This document shows, piece after piece, positions 6,775 to 12,513 of a DNA stretch of 12,519 nucleotides (position 1 is the stretch's first letter; each line of letters starts with the position of its first letter). The stretch is from positions 1 to 12,519 of the forward strand of contig VFKW01000089.1 in NCBI GenBank assembly GCA_009885355.1, given 5' to 3'. Below the pieces are notes generated by a model. The model saw only the letters and a program-made list of their open reading frames with translations. It was not told the DNA's origin and did no database searches. Position numbers and translations under genes: made by a program. This DNA is from Candidatus Berkelbacteria bacterium. GTDB taxonomy: Bacteria; Patescibacteriota; UBA1384; VFKW01.

Positions 6775-8307
6775 CTATTTGACCAAGTTTTTTAGTTCAT
6801 CTAGCTGGGATTGGATGGTGTCGATTTTTTGCTGGATTTGAGCATTTTTAGCAGCTGGGAGTTGGGAGTTTGTAGTTGGGGGAGTTTGGGTGCGGTCTGA
6901 CGACCTAGATTCTTCGACTGCGGCCTCAGAATGACCACTTAATAATAATTGTAATTCATTTTCTGTTTTTACTTCGACTACTTTGTTGGTTTTGGCGTCG
7001 AGTAAGACAGTGGTGGCGATGCCGGCGGAGTCATTTGGGATGATGGAGAGGAGCCAATTTAGATCGCCATTGACCTTGACCGGACGAGGTTCGGAAAGCT
7101 GGAAGTTGGTCCAGTTGTAGGTCGGGAAGGCTCTCTTGATATAGTCGGCGGCGGAGATGGGGCCGGTAAGCTGGGAATTTTGGTCGTAGGAGATAATTTC
7201 GCGTTTGCCGGTAGTGGCGTCGATGATGAAGATTTTGTAAACACCATAAGAGCGTCCATAAGGTTCGGCGACGACTATTTGCTTGAAGCCTTCTTTTGTG
7301 GAAGCATGGATAATGGTTTCCTCGCCTGGAAGACTGACGATCTCGATCTGGTTTTTATGAAGTAACCATTTGTTTATCAGACCACCTTTGTAGGAATAAG
7401 CGGCGGTATAATAGTTGGTCAATTCTTTTGGATAAAGGCGATTGCCTTTGAGATAAGTTAATTTTTGGGCGGCTTCGGGAGTATAGTCAGTAATAGTGCC
7501 GTCGGATTTGACGATCATAACCCCTGCCCAATATGGAACGCGAAATGGGAATTTTTTGTAGGACATATACGGGACGACGGTGATCCATTTATTGTTATTG
7601 TCTTTGAGATAGATCGGTTCGGCAGAATAGGAGACAAAATATTTTTTCTTTAAAAGCTGAAAATAGAGATTGTCGGTGATGCCGATGTGGTCGGAATATT
7701 TGAATTCCTGGTTTTGAATGTTGACTTTGCGATCCAGCGTGTCGACTTCGACAGTGACAAAACCGGACATTTTATTTATAAAATAGAGTAAACCGCCATC
7801 TGGAACGCGAGGAAAGACGCGGACGAGTTTTCCATCAACAAGGGCGATTTGGGAATCAGCTAGAGTCTCTTGAGGGGATTGAAACGAGTCGGCGGCATAG
7901 CGAGTGGCAACCGGTTTTGGAGTAAGGCGGATTTTATTGAATTCAGGGAGATCTTGGCGAGATTCAAAAGTAACCTGCTTGGAAGTGAGGTAAGCGCGAG
8001 CTTCGCTCTCGATGGCGAGGCCAAAAATGATAACTATAAAAAGAATGACGTAGCTGGCGACCGACAAGCCAGGGATGTGGTTGGCGGATTTGAATCCGTA
8101 GCTGCCCTGTCCGGTTTGGACGATTTTGATCTTGCCGGCTTTTTTGACCAGCGACCAAATGCCGAGGGCAATAAAGATAATTAATATAAATTTGAGCGGG
8201 CTTATGACAAATGACATAAAAAATGGATGGAAAAATGGACGGAAGAACCATGCGAGGGCGAGGATGATGAGAATAGGGATTATTAATTTAATTGATAGTT
8301 TTTTCAT
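6775..8307 (-). CDS. Membrane-anchored protein of unknown function (510 residues)
   Basis: I chose ATG 8307 (MKKLSIKL) because AAAGGCGG (complement 8312-8319) sits just upstream; a longer frame starting with TTG at 8322 would place that site inside the gene. Three membrane helices are visible at about 8-24, 38-54 and 83-99. A large mostly beta-type domain (about 110-470) follows, with repeated Asp-Gly/Asn-turn strands such as VDGKLVRVFPRVPDGG, VIVKSDGTITDYTP and IIDATTGKREIISYD. Two TITDYTPEAA/DATTGK-like segments recall PepSY-type modules, but that likeness is weak. A low-complexity linker (about 460-487, TQTPPTTNSQLPAA) leads to a C-terminal coiled coil (about 488-510, IQQKIDTIQSQLDELKNLV). 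No catalytic motif is recognised. A near-consensus promoter suggests substantial constitutive expression. It may be an envelope protein with its bulk outside the cell. Confidence 0.8.
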   Translation of the reverse strand: MKKLSIKLIIPILIILALAWFFRPFFHPFFMSFVISPLKFILIIFIALGIWSLVKKAGKIKIVQTGQGSYGFKSANHIPGLSVASYVILFIVIIFGLAIESEARAYLTSKQVTFESRQDLPEFNKIRLTPKPVATRYAADSFQSPQETLADSQIALVDGKLVRVFPRVPDGGLLYFINKMSGFVTVEVDTLDRKVNIQNQEFKYSDHIGITDNLYFQLLKKKYFVSYSAEPIYLKDNNNKWITVVPYMSYKKFPFRVPYWAGVMIVKSDGTITDYTPEAAQKLTYLKGNRLYPKELTNYYTAAYSYKGGLINKWLLHKNQIEIVSLPGEETIIHASTKEGFKQIVVAEPYGRSYGVYKIFIIDATTGKREIISYDQNSQLTGPISAADYIKRAFPTYNWTNFQLSEPRPVKVNGDLNWLLSIIPNDSAGIATTVLLDAKTNKVVEVKTENELQLLLSGHSEAAVEESRSSDRTQTPPTTNSQLPAAKNAQIQQKIDTIQSQLDELKNLVK

Positions 8308-8326
8308 ATGACCGCCTTTCAAGATG

Positions 8327-8355
8327 ATTATAGGCTAATATCGGATAATTTTCAA
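8327..8355 (-). promoter_or_regulatory. Near-consensus sigma-70 promoter of the membrane protein gene
   Basis: On the minus strand TTGAAA (complement of 8350-8355), exactly 17 bases, then TATAAT (complement of 8327-8332). The start point would be near 8320, giving a leader of about a dozen bases that carries only the ribosome binding site. Confidence 0.85.
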
Positions 8356-8374
8356 TGTACAATATATATATTAT

Positions 8375-8405
8375 CAATTTAAAATTTAAAATTTTCAATT
8401 TAAAA
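8375..8405. repeat. AT-rich 31-bp inverted repeat, left copy
   Basis: The 31 bases are the exact reverse complement of 9558-9588. Together the copies bracket the hairpin cluster and the SWEET-like gene. The composition is pure A/T apart from two C, so it may be a common dispersed element and not a mobile-element end. Confidence 0.8.
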
Positions 8406-8508
8406 AATTATTTTTCTTTTGCAGTGAATACTGCAGATTTGTGGGTTAGGGATCAGGGGCTCATTTCGATGACGCCCCTAGACCCCTAACAACCCCTACC
8501 CCTCACGA

Positions 8509-8633
8509 CTTTTCCAAGCCCGTCAAAATATATCATTCTTCCTAAATAGACACTCCTACGATCGACTAGGATTCCATCCTGTCGACGAGGCTTCTATTTG
8601 GATAGAATGCTATATTTTGACTTCCTGGAAAAG
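8509..8633. repeat. 125-base imperfect hairpin
   Basis: The arms pair over about 49 bp up to a TCC loop at 8573-8575. The pairs are: CTTTTCCA/TGGAAAAG (8 bp), internal loop, GTCAAAATATA/TATATTTTGAC (11 bp), mismatch, CATTCT/AGAATG (6 bp), CTAAATAGA/TCTATTTGG (9 bp with one G-T), CCT/AGG, CG/CG, TCGAC/GTCGA and AGGAT/ATCCT separated by single-base bulges on the left arm. It contains no coding frame with a start signal. Confidence 0.8.
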
Positions 8634-8641
8634 AGGGAAAG

Positions 8642-8690
8642 AACCCGAGAACCAGAAAAGGCCGGCCTTCGGGTTGATCTTCGGGTTTTT
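8642..8690 (+). terminator. Possible terminator with two alternative partners
   Basis: AACCCGA (8642-8648) can pair with TCGGGTT at 8681-8687, which is followed by T to 8690 and would terminate. It can equally pair with an identical TCGGGTT at 8669-8675, which has no T-tract. Between them sits the palindrome AAGGCCGGCCTT (8658-8669). The two 7-mers belong to a 12-base tandem (TTCGGGTTGATC then TTCGGGTTTTTA). Confidence 0.5.
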
Positions 8691-8750
8691 AAAGTGGAGA
8701 ATTCGTTTTTTGTTTTTTTATGGTATATTTATATAGAGGTGGTTTTTGTT

Positions 8751-9335
8751 ATGTTGCAATATTTAGTATTTTTAGGGGTGACAGCTCAGCTTATTGGTAC
8801 AGTAGCCTATATTAGAGGAACGATTAAGGGTGATATTAGGCCTAATAGAGTAACCTGGCTGCTTTGGGCGATCGCACCGATTGTCGGGACGGCAGCTGCT
8901 TTTTCTGATGGGGTCAGGCTGGCCGCAATTCCTGTATTTATGGCGGGATTTGGTCCATTATTGGTATTTTTATCGTCCTTTGTGAATCCGAAATCTTACT
9001 GGAAGCTGGAAACTTTTGATTATCTTTGTGGAGCTTTTTCGATCATTGCGCTTGTGCTTTGGTATATTACAAAGCAGCCATTGGTCGCAATTGGGTTTTG
9101 TATATTAAGTGATGGTTTTGCGGCAATTCCGACACTGGTGAAATCATGGAATCATCCGGATACAGAAAGAGTAACTCCTTTTTTTGGCGGATTATTTAGC
9201 AATATCACAAGCTTTTTTGCTATAAAAACATGGACGCCCACATCTTATGCTTTTCCGGTTTATTTTGTAGCGATAAATATTTGTCTAATCATGGCAATTA
9301 TTGGAAAGAGGTTGGTTAAAAGAGTATTTATATAA
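8751..9335 (+). CDS. Seven-helix membrane protein, SWEET/PQ-loop-like
   Basis: ATG 8751 follows GAGGTGG (8736-8742) by 8 bases. The frame is open further upstream to 8598, but those codons cross the hairpin region and have no start signal. The 194 residues show seven hydrophobic helices at about 2-21, 34-52, 57-77, 88-107, 110-130, 141-158 and 166-186. This fits a 3-1-3 arrangement. The first bundle has YIRGTIKGDIRPNRVTWLLW and the second has SDGFAAIPTLVKSW; a Pro in the first helix bundle followed by a (K/R)PN-x-x-x-W turn is typical of PQ-loop and SWEET-type carriers. This points to a small-molecule transporter, but the match is by topology and short motifs only, and the substrate is unknown. 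A terminator closes it as a single-gene unit, and a structured leader candidate lies upstream. Confidence 0.78.
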   Translation: MLQYLVFLGVTAQLIGTVAYIRGTIKGDIRPNRVTWLLWAIAPIVGTAAAFSDGVRLAAIPVFMAGFGPLLVFLSSFVNPKSYWKLETFDYLCGAFSIIALVLWYITKQPLVAIGFCILSDGFAAIPTLVKSWNHPDTERVTPFFGGLFSNITSFFAIKTWTPTSYAFPVYFVAINICLIMAIIGKRLVKRVFI

Positions 9336-9359
9336 ACAGTAGATTCATGTTTGGATAGT

Positions 9360-9406
9360 AAAAAGTTGTCAAAAATGTGCGACTGCACAAAAGAGACAAC
9401 TTTTTT
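9360..9406 (+). terminator. Terminator of the SWEET-like gene
   Basis: AAAAAGTTGTC (9360-9370) pairs with GACAACTTTTT (9395-9405), and TGTGC/GCACA (9376-9380 with 9385-9389) makes an inner stem. T follows to 9406. GGATA/TATCC at the base may lengthen it. Confidence 0.88.
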
Positions 9407-9557
9407 ATCCAGGTATCGTTCGGTGTAATTGGCTGATTATTGAAATTGGATTATTAAATAATGAATTAAGGAGAATAAGGATTGAGTTCGACATAATAAG
9501 CTGTCAAAACCATTTTCGTTTTTGTTTTGTGTATTTTTATTTTATATTAGAAATTTG

Positions 9558-9588
9558 TTTTAAATTGAAAATTTTAAATTTTAAATTG
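9558..9588. repeat. AT-rich 31-bp inverted repeat, right copy
   Basis: Exact reverse complement of 8375-8405. It ends 3 bases short of the stop codon of the nuclease gene at 9592. The rest of the spacer from 9407 holds no gene that I can support. Confidence 0.8.
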
Positions 9589-9591
9589 TTT

Positions 9592-9945
9592 TCACTTAAT
9601 ATTTATTTGCTCAAAATATATTCTTCTTGATTCTACTAGGTTTTTTATGTTTTGTTGTTTTTGGGAGAGGCGGCTGGTACCTGTTTTGAATTCTACTAGG
9701 ATGATTTTATCTTCTTCAAATTGGACGCCGTCAATCGGGCTGCCTAGGAAGCGGAAGTTTTGCGGGTCGTAGGGGTAATGGTCTAAAAATGGCATGAATT
9801 GTTCACTCATTTTGCCGTATTTGGTGGAGAGGGATTGTTTTTGGAATTTGACGTCAGAGAGACGTTCGGACGATTTACGCCAAAGGAAAAAAAGAATGAT
9901 AATTATAAAAATTAAAATGGCGATTATTTTGTGCTCATTGGTCAT
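9592..9945 (-). CDS. Membrane-anchored PD-(D/E)XK nuclease related to archaeal Holliday junction resolvase
   Basis: 117 residues; ATG 9945 follows AAAGGA by 7 bases, and the stop is TGA. Residues 6-22 are one strongly hydrophobic helix (IIAILIFIIIILFFLW), then a charged, probably coiled segment (24-50). The rest matches the small family of endonucleases related to archaeal Holliday junction resolvases: PFLDHYPYDPQNFRFLG, SPIDGVQF with D72, and ILVEFKTG with E85 and K87. These form the PD-(D/E)XK metal site. SRLSQKQQNIKNLVESRRIYF corresponds to the family's closing helix. The known family role is not firmly established, so junction cleavage is only suggested. The anchor would hold the nuclease domain at the membrane. 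It stands alone, with a convergent neighbour on its 3' side. Confidence 0.85.
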   Translation of the reverse strand: MTNEHKIIAILIFIIIILFFLWRKSSERLSDVKFQKQSLSTKYGKMSEQFMPFLDHYPYDPQNFRFLGSPIDGVQFEEDKIILVEFKTGTSRLSQKQQNIKNLVESRRIYFEQINIK

Positions 9946-9999
9946 ATATATTCCTTTGGTATTTAGTATAGCTATTTTATCTTATCATAATTATAGTAT

Positions 10000-10026
10000 A
10001 AAAAATAAGCCCTGGTGAGGGCTTAT
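10000..10026 (-). terminator. Terminator of the nucleotidyltransferase gene
   Basis: ATAAGCCCT (10005-10013) pairs with AGGGCTTAT (10018-10026) around GGTG. On the minus strand it is followed by six T (complement of 10000-10005). It lies 8 bases past the stop at 10034. Confidence 0.88.
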
Positions 10027-10033
10027 GGTGGAA

Positions 10034-10861
10034 CTATTGCACCGTTCTTTCAAGATGATCACTGAGGATTCGGCATGTTTCTGGACTATCTCCATCTAGG
10101 CCAAGGCCGGGGTCGTGAGAAATGATGGCTTTGACTTGGATATTGAATTGGCGAGCGATTAGCTGCTCGATGTCTTTAAAAGACAGGCAAGAACCGAATG
10201 TGATTTGGGCCAAGAGAAATCTTGCGATGAAGACGAAGCCTGCCATGCTTGCTAAAGCTTTGACATTCTTTTTATTGGCAATGGCCCCTTCGATCAAGTT
10301 TTTACTGTCAAGTAATGCTTGAGGGCGCACCAGCATGACATTGCCCATAGTTACTTTTTGTCCGCTCACCCAGAAGCTGGTTGAGCGTGAGCCTGGAAAT
10401 GCCTTTTGACATTTGCTGGCTGAAATGAACGGAATGGCGACATCGACATCGGCAATGATTGCACGAGTGGTGAAATCTCTAAGTCCTGATCTGGTCATAG
10501 CAGGAATGTCGCAGCTGACAAAAAGCGTTTTTTTGTCTTTGTGACCTAGATAATCAATCACCTTCCAGATGTTGTCAGTGAGCTTGTCGGCGCCTTTGAG
10601 GAATAAGCAGGCTTTTTCTACTTTATCCCTACGGATCCATTCTCCGATGATGATTTTTATTGTCAAGTTGGTGTCATTGATGACATCGACAACCCATTGC
10701 ATCATTGGCTGTCCGGCGATGGGAACATGGGCTTTTCCTTCGTAATTTGGATCACTGCTCCACTTTTTGCGGTCTTTCGTGCTGCTGCCGGCGAACACTA
10801 CTACTGGGATGTTGTTTAGCGTGGTGGTTGTTTGACTTGCTGCATCGGGATCTTGTGGCAT
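10034..10861 (-). CDS. MobA-like nucleotidyltransferase family protein
   Basis: 275 residues; ATG 10861 has a strong AAAGGAGG site 9 bases upstream. The fold of NTP-transferases (GT-A type) can be followed: IPVVVFAG at 18-25, KAHVPIAGQPMMQWVVDVI (43-61, the K-x-x-x-P-x-x-G-x-P-M substrate loop), IIIG at 70-73, TLFVSCDIPAM (D118, the metal-binding Asp after a beta strand), DVAIPF, and a C-terminal GLGLDGDSPE with D256 and D258. The signature loop after VVFAG reads SSTKDRKK instead of the usual G-x-G-x-R-M, so nucleotide binding may differ. Such enzymes activate sugars, cofactors or alcohol phosphates with CTP or GTP; the substrate cannot be named here. It has its own promoter and terminator. 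The peptidase gene upstream is 89 bases away. Confidence 0.75.
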   Translation of the reverse strand: MPQDPDAASQTTTTLNNIPVVVFAGSSTKDRKKWSSDPNYEGKAHVPIAGQPMMQWVVDVINDTNLTIKIIIGEWIRRDKVEKACLFLKGADKLTDNIWKVIDYLGHKDKKTLFVSCDIPAMTRSGLRDFTTRAIIADVDVAIPFISASKCQKAFPGSRSTSFWVSGQKVTMGNVMLVRPQALLDSKNLIEGAIANKKNVKALASMAGFVFIARFLLAQITFGSCLSFKDIEQLIARQFNIQVKAIISHDPGLGLDGDSPETCRILSDHLERTVQ

Positions 10862-10905
10862 GCTACGAAGCCTCCTTTTGGAAATGATGCTGCGAATTCC
10901 ATTTG

Positions 10906-10934
10906 ATTAAATCATCTTTTGAGTGAAATGTAAA
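10906..10934 (-). promoter_or_regulatory. Promoter of the nucleotidyltransferase gene
   Basis: On the minus strand TTTACA (complement of 10929-10934), 17 bases, then TTTAAT (complement of 10906-10911). Each hexamer matches consensus at five of six positions. It lies in the short gap after the peptidase gene. Confidence 0.65.
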
Positions 10935-10950
10935 GGGATTGAGCACGGTT

Positions 10951-11601
10951 TTATTGGGATAATTTAAAATTATTGAAAGTTAAAACCTCTTGTGGGCCGG
11001 CTAGAGAGATTTTATCGCCATTTACGACGATGGCTTGTTTGTCTGTGAGAACTACCACTGGTAATTGGGTCGTCTTGTAACCATCTTCGACGGTTTCTAT
11101 CCATTCTTGCGAATAGTGCACAAACATAAGAAAATCGACAAGATTCATAGCAGATAAATCTTTAAGATCGATTGTGTTATTATCATGGTTTCTCCAATTG
11201 GAGACTTCGATGGTAGGACAAGCAATATAGCTACCAGCGCTGATACCAAAATAAATTTTTCCTTCATTGAGCAGTCTTTTGGCAACTTTATCAAAGCCAC
11301 TCTTTTTGACCCAGTCTAATAGATAAAAAGTATTGCCACCGTTAACGCAAATGGCATCGGCTGGGGATAATTTTTCGTAAAGTGATTGCTCGTTTTCGAT
11401 TTTTAAATCGACCTTAAACAATGACATTCCAAGATCTTCTATTTGATCGATTGTTCGTTGGACGTGTTGTTTTTTTTCTTGTGGGTCTGCGCCAGTCGGA
11501 ATGAAAGCCACTTTGCAGTCTTTTGGATCTTTTTCAATAAGGTCTAAAAAAGCTTGTTTTGTTTCCGGCTGGATGCCGGCAGAGGATAAAAATAGTTTCA
11601 T
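10951..11601 (-). CDS. Peptidase S51 family protein (dipeptidase E / cyanophycinase-like)
   Basis: 216 residues from ATG 11601, which follows AAAAGGA by 6 bases. The frame is open for 26 more codons, but these run through the repeat region and have no better start. The S51 serine peptidase fold is visible: MKLFLSSAG at the start, VAFIPTGAD at 31-39, CVNGGNTFYLL at 85-95 (the Gly-Gly-Asn oxyanion region), GISAGS at 119-124 with nucleophile S121, and FVHYSQEW with H162 as the likely catalytic His. Dipeptidase E cleaves Asp-X dipeptides in the cytoplasm; cyanophycinases are longer and have further motifs, so a PepE-type intracellular peptidase is the better guess. The exact substrate is not known. 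It could be read through from lexA, since no clear terminator lies between them. Confidence 0.85.
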   Translation of the reverse strand: MKLFLSSAGIQPETKQAFLDLIEKDPKDCKVAFIPTGADPQEKKQHVQRTIDQIEDLGMSLFKVDLKIENEQSLYEKLSPADAICVNGGNTFYLLDWVKKSGFDKVAKRLLNEGKIYFGISAGSYIACPTIEVSNWRNHDNNTIDLKDLSAMNLVDFLMFVHYSQEWIETVEDGYKTTQLPVVVLTDKQAIVVNGDKISLAGPQEVLTFNNFKLSQ

Positions 11602-11759
11602 GATTATCCTTTTATTAGTAGATTCCGGATCTAGAATCCCATTCTGTCCGGAATGACGGTGATGAGAGACGATTCCCATTCGGCTATCCCCCGGATCAAG
11701 CCCGGGGCTAAAGGCTAATAGGGCAGGCTCTCCACTATGGTCGGAATGACAAAATTGGG
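11602..11759. repeat. Cluster of dispersed palindromic repeats
   Basis: The 158-base gap between lexA and the peptidase gene is nearly all repeat. It holds GATTCCGGATCTAGAATC (arms GATTC/GAATC), CCGGAATGACGG (11648-11659, identical to 871-882), a CCCCGG/CCGGGG hairpin near 11689-11707, and TCGGAATGAC (11741-11750). No T-tract follows the hairpins, so efficient termination after lexA is not evident. Confidence 0.65.
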
Positions 11760-12350
11760 TTATCTAAACTTTCGTATTACGCCTTTTACTTTGCCTTGGA
11801 CTGTTACTTTTTTTACTCTGATGGGGTTGTATTTTGAGTTGGCTGGTTGGAGGCGGATGTGGTCTTTTTCTTTGTAATACCGCTTTAGGGTGACGTTGTC
11901 ATTGTCGAGCAGAGCTACGACGATGTCGCCGTTTTTTGGATTGGTGGTGTTTTCGATGATGACATAGTCACCGTCGAGAATGCCATCGTCGATCATGGAG
12001 TCTCCCCTGACCTTGAGCGCAAAAATGTGCGGGCCCATCATGTCGCGAGGGATGTCGATGGTTTCTTTGGTTCTTATAGCTTCGATCGGAGAGCCGGCGG
12101 CGATGGAGCCCATGAGTGGAATATTAAAAGTTTCATTGTCCCATTGAGGGGAAAGCTGTAGTGAGCGGGCGCCGGAAAGGTCGCCGCGGAGGTATTCTTT
12201 TTCTTTGAGGGATTCGATATGTTCGGCGACAGTGGCGATGGAGGCTAAATTGAAATGCTCGGCAATCTCCCGATAGCTCGGGGCGTAGTCGTGTTTTAAA
12301 ATAAAATCTTTGATGTAGTCAAAAATTTCTGATTGGCGTTTGGTAAGCAT
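11760..12350 (-). CDS. lexA: LexA SOS repressor / autoprotease
   Basis: LexA binds SOS operators as a dimer and cleaves itself when RecA filaments form on damaged DNA. The 196 residues are the usual length. The N-terminal winged helix has SYREIAEHFNL and IATVAEHIESLKEKEYL (about 25-54). The cleavage site is A85-G86 in SIAAGSP. The catalytic pair is S118 in RGDSM and K156 in VTLKRYY, numbers almost the same as in E. coli LexA (S119, K156). ATG 12350 (MLTKRQSEIF) is preceded by GGAGG at 5 bases; an upstream in-frame TTG would overlap that site. The promoter carries a LexA-type operator, so the gene is probably autoregulated. This is a complete, apparently functional repressor; no SOS partner other than polA is in view. 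Confidence 0.97.
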   Translation of the reverse strand: MLTKRQSEIFDYIKDFILKHDYAPSYREIAEHFNLASIATVAEHIESLKEKEYLRGDLSGARSLQLSPQWDNETFNIPLMGSIAAGSPIEAIRTKETIDIPRDMMGPHIFALKVRGDSMIDDGILDGDYVIIENTTNPKNGDIVVALLDNDNVTLKRYYKEKDHIRLQPANSKYNPIRVKKVTVQGKVKGVIRKFR

Positions 12351-12370
12351 AAAAACCTCCAATTTATATA

Positions 12371-12400
12371 GTAGTTAGTAGTTAGTAGTTGGTAGTTAGG
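12371..12400. repeat. TAGTTAGTAGTTGG tandem repeat in the lexA leader
   Basis: About four copies of a 7-base unit (TAGTTAG / TAGTTGG) lie in the 5' untranslated region of lexA. The stretch matches the repeat inside polA (2721-2750) at 25 of 30 positions. Confidence 0.7.
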
Positions 12401-12413
12401 ATATCATGCATTT

Positions 12414-12442
12414 ATCGTACCGAACATTTCCCGAACTGTCAA
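12414..12442 (-). promoter_or_regulatory. lexA promoter
   Basis: On the minus strand a perfect -35 TTGACA (complement of 12437-12442), a 17-base spacer, then TACGAT (complement of 12414-12419, four of six). The spacer holds the LexA operator candidate. The leader to the ATG is about 55-60 bases. Confidence 0.8.
12422..12436 (-). promoter_or_regulatory. LexA operator candidate, GTTC-N7-GTTC
   Basis: On the minus strand GTTC GGGAAAT GTTC. This direct repeat with a 7-base gap is the form of the SOS box described in Alphaproteobacteria, unlike the palindromes CTG-N10-CAG (Gammaproteobacteria) or GAAC-N4-GTTC (Gram-positives). It fills most of the region between -35 and -10, so a bound repressor would block the polymerase. 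Confidence 0.7.
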
Positions 12443-12444
12443 TA

Positions 12445-12453
12445 TGTGGATAA
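12445..12453 (-). promoter_or_regulatory. DnaA box (perfect TTATCCACA)
   Basis: The minus strand reads TTATCCACA, an exact match to the high-affinity DnaA box, just upstream of the lexA -35. Only one perfect copy is visible, so it does not prove an origin. It could tie lexA, or the divergent gene off the right edge, to DnaA. Confidence 0.45.
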
Positions 12454-12484
12454 GAGCCCGTTGAAAAACCCTTTACTTTTCCAC

Positions 12485-12513
12485 TTGTCGTAAACCTGTC
12501 CATAAGGTATAAT
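12485..12513 (+). promoter_or_regulatory. Divergent promoter reading out of the right edge
   Basis: TTGTCG (12485-12490), a 17-base spacer, then a perfect TATAAT (12508-12513). It points to a gene beyond the window and shares the intergenic region with the lexA promoter and operator. Confidence 0.65.

Larger units (their letters stand above)
8421..8690 (+). ncRNA. Candidate structured RNA or leader upstream of the SWEET-like gene
   Basis: Four successive hairpins fill this non-coding stretch. (1) GCAGT-GAAT-ACTGC at 8421-8434. (2) 8445-8490: GTTAGGG/CCCTAAC, then AGGGGC/GCCCCT, then TCAT/ATGA capped by TTCG. (3) A 125-base imperfect hairpin at 8509-8633. (4) A terminator-like hairpin at 8642-8690 with a T-run. 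The order (structures, then terminator, then a gene 60 bases on) fits either a free small RNA or a regulated mRNA leader. No known RNA family is recognised, and the + strand promoter is not clear. Inference only. Confidence 0.4.

Noticed and set aside
8445..8490. Integron attC site, because the hairpin has GTTAGGG and CCCCTAAC ends
   Set aside because: In attC the outer boxes run RYYYAAC to GTTRRRY; here the order is reversed, there is no integrase, and no gene cassette array.
8598..8750. N-terminal extension of the SWEET-like protein
   Set aside because: These codons run through the hairpin and terminator sequences and have no ribosome binding site; ATG 8751 has a strong one.
11602..11679. 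26-residue N-terminal extension of the S51 peptidase
   Set aside because: It is translated repeat sequence; the family starts at MKLFLSSAG, which has its own ribosome binding site.
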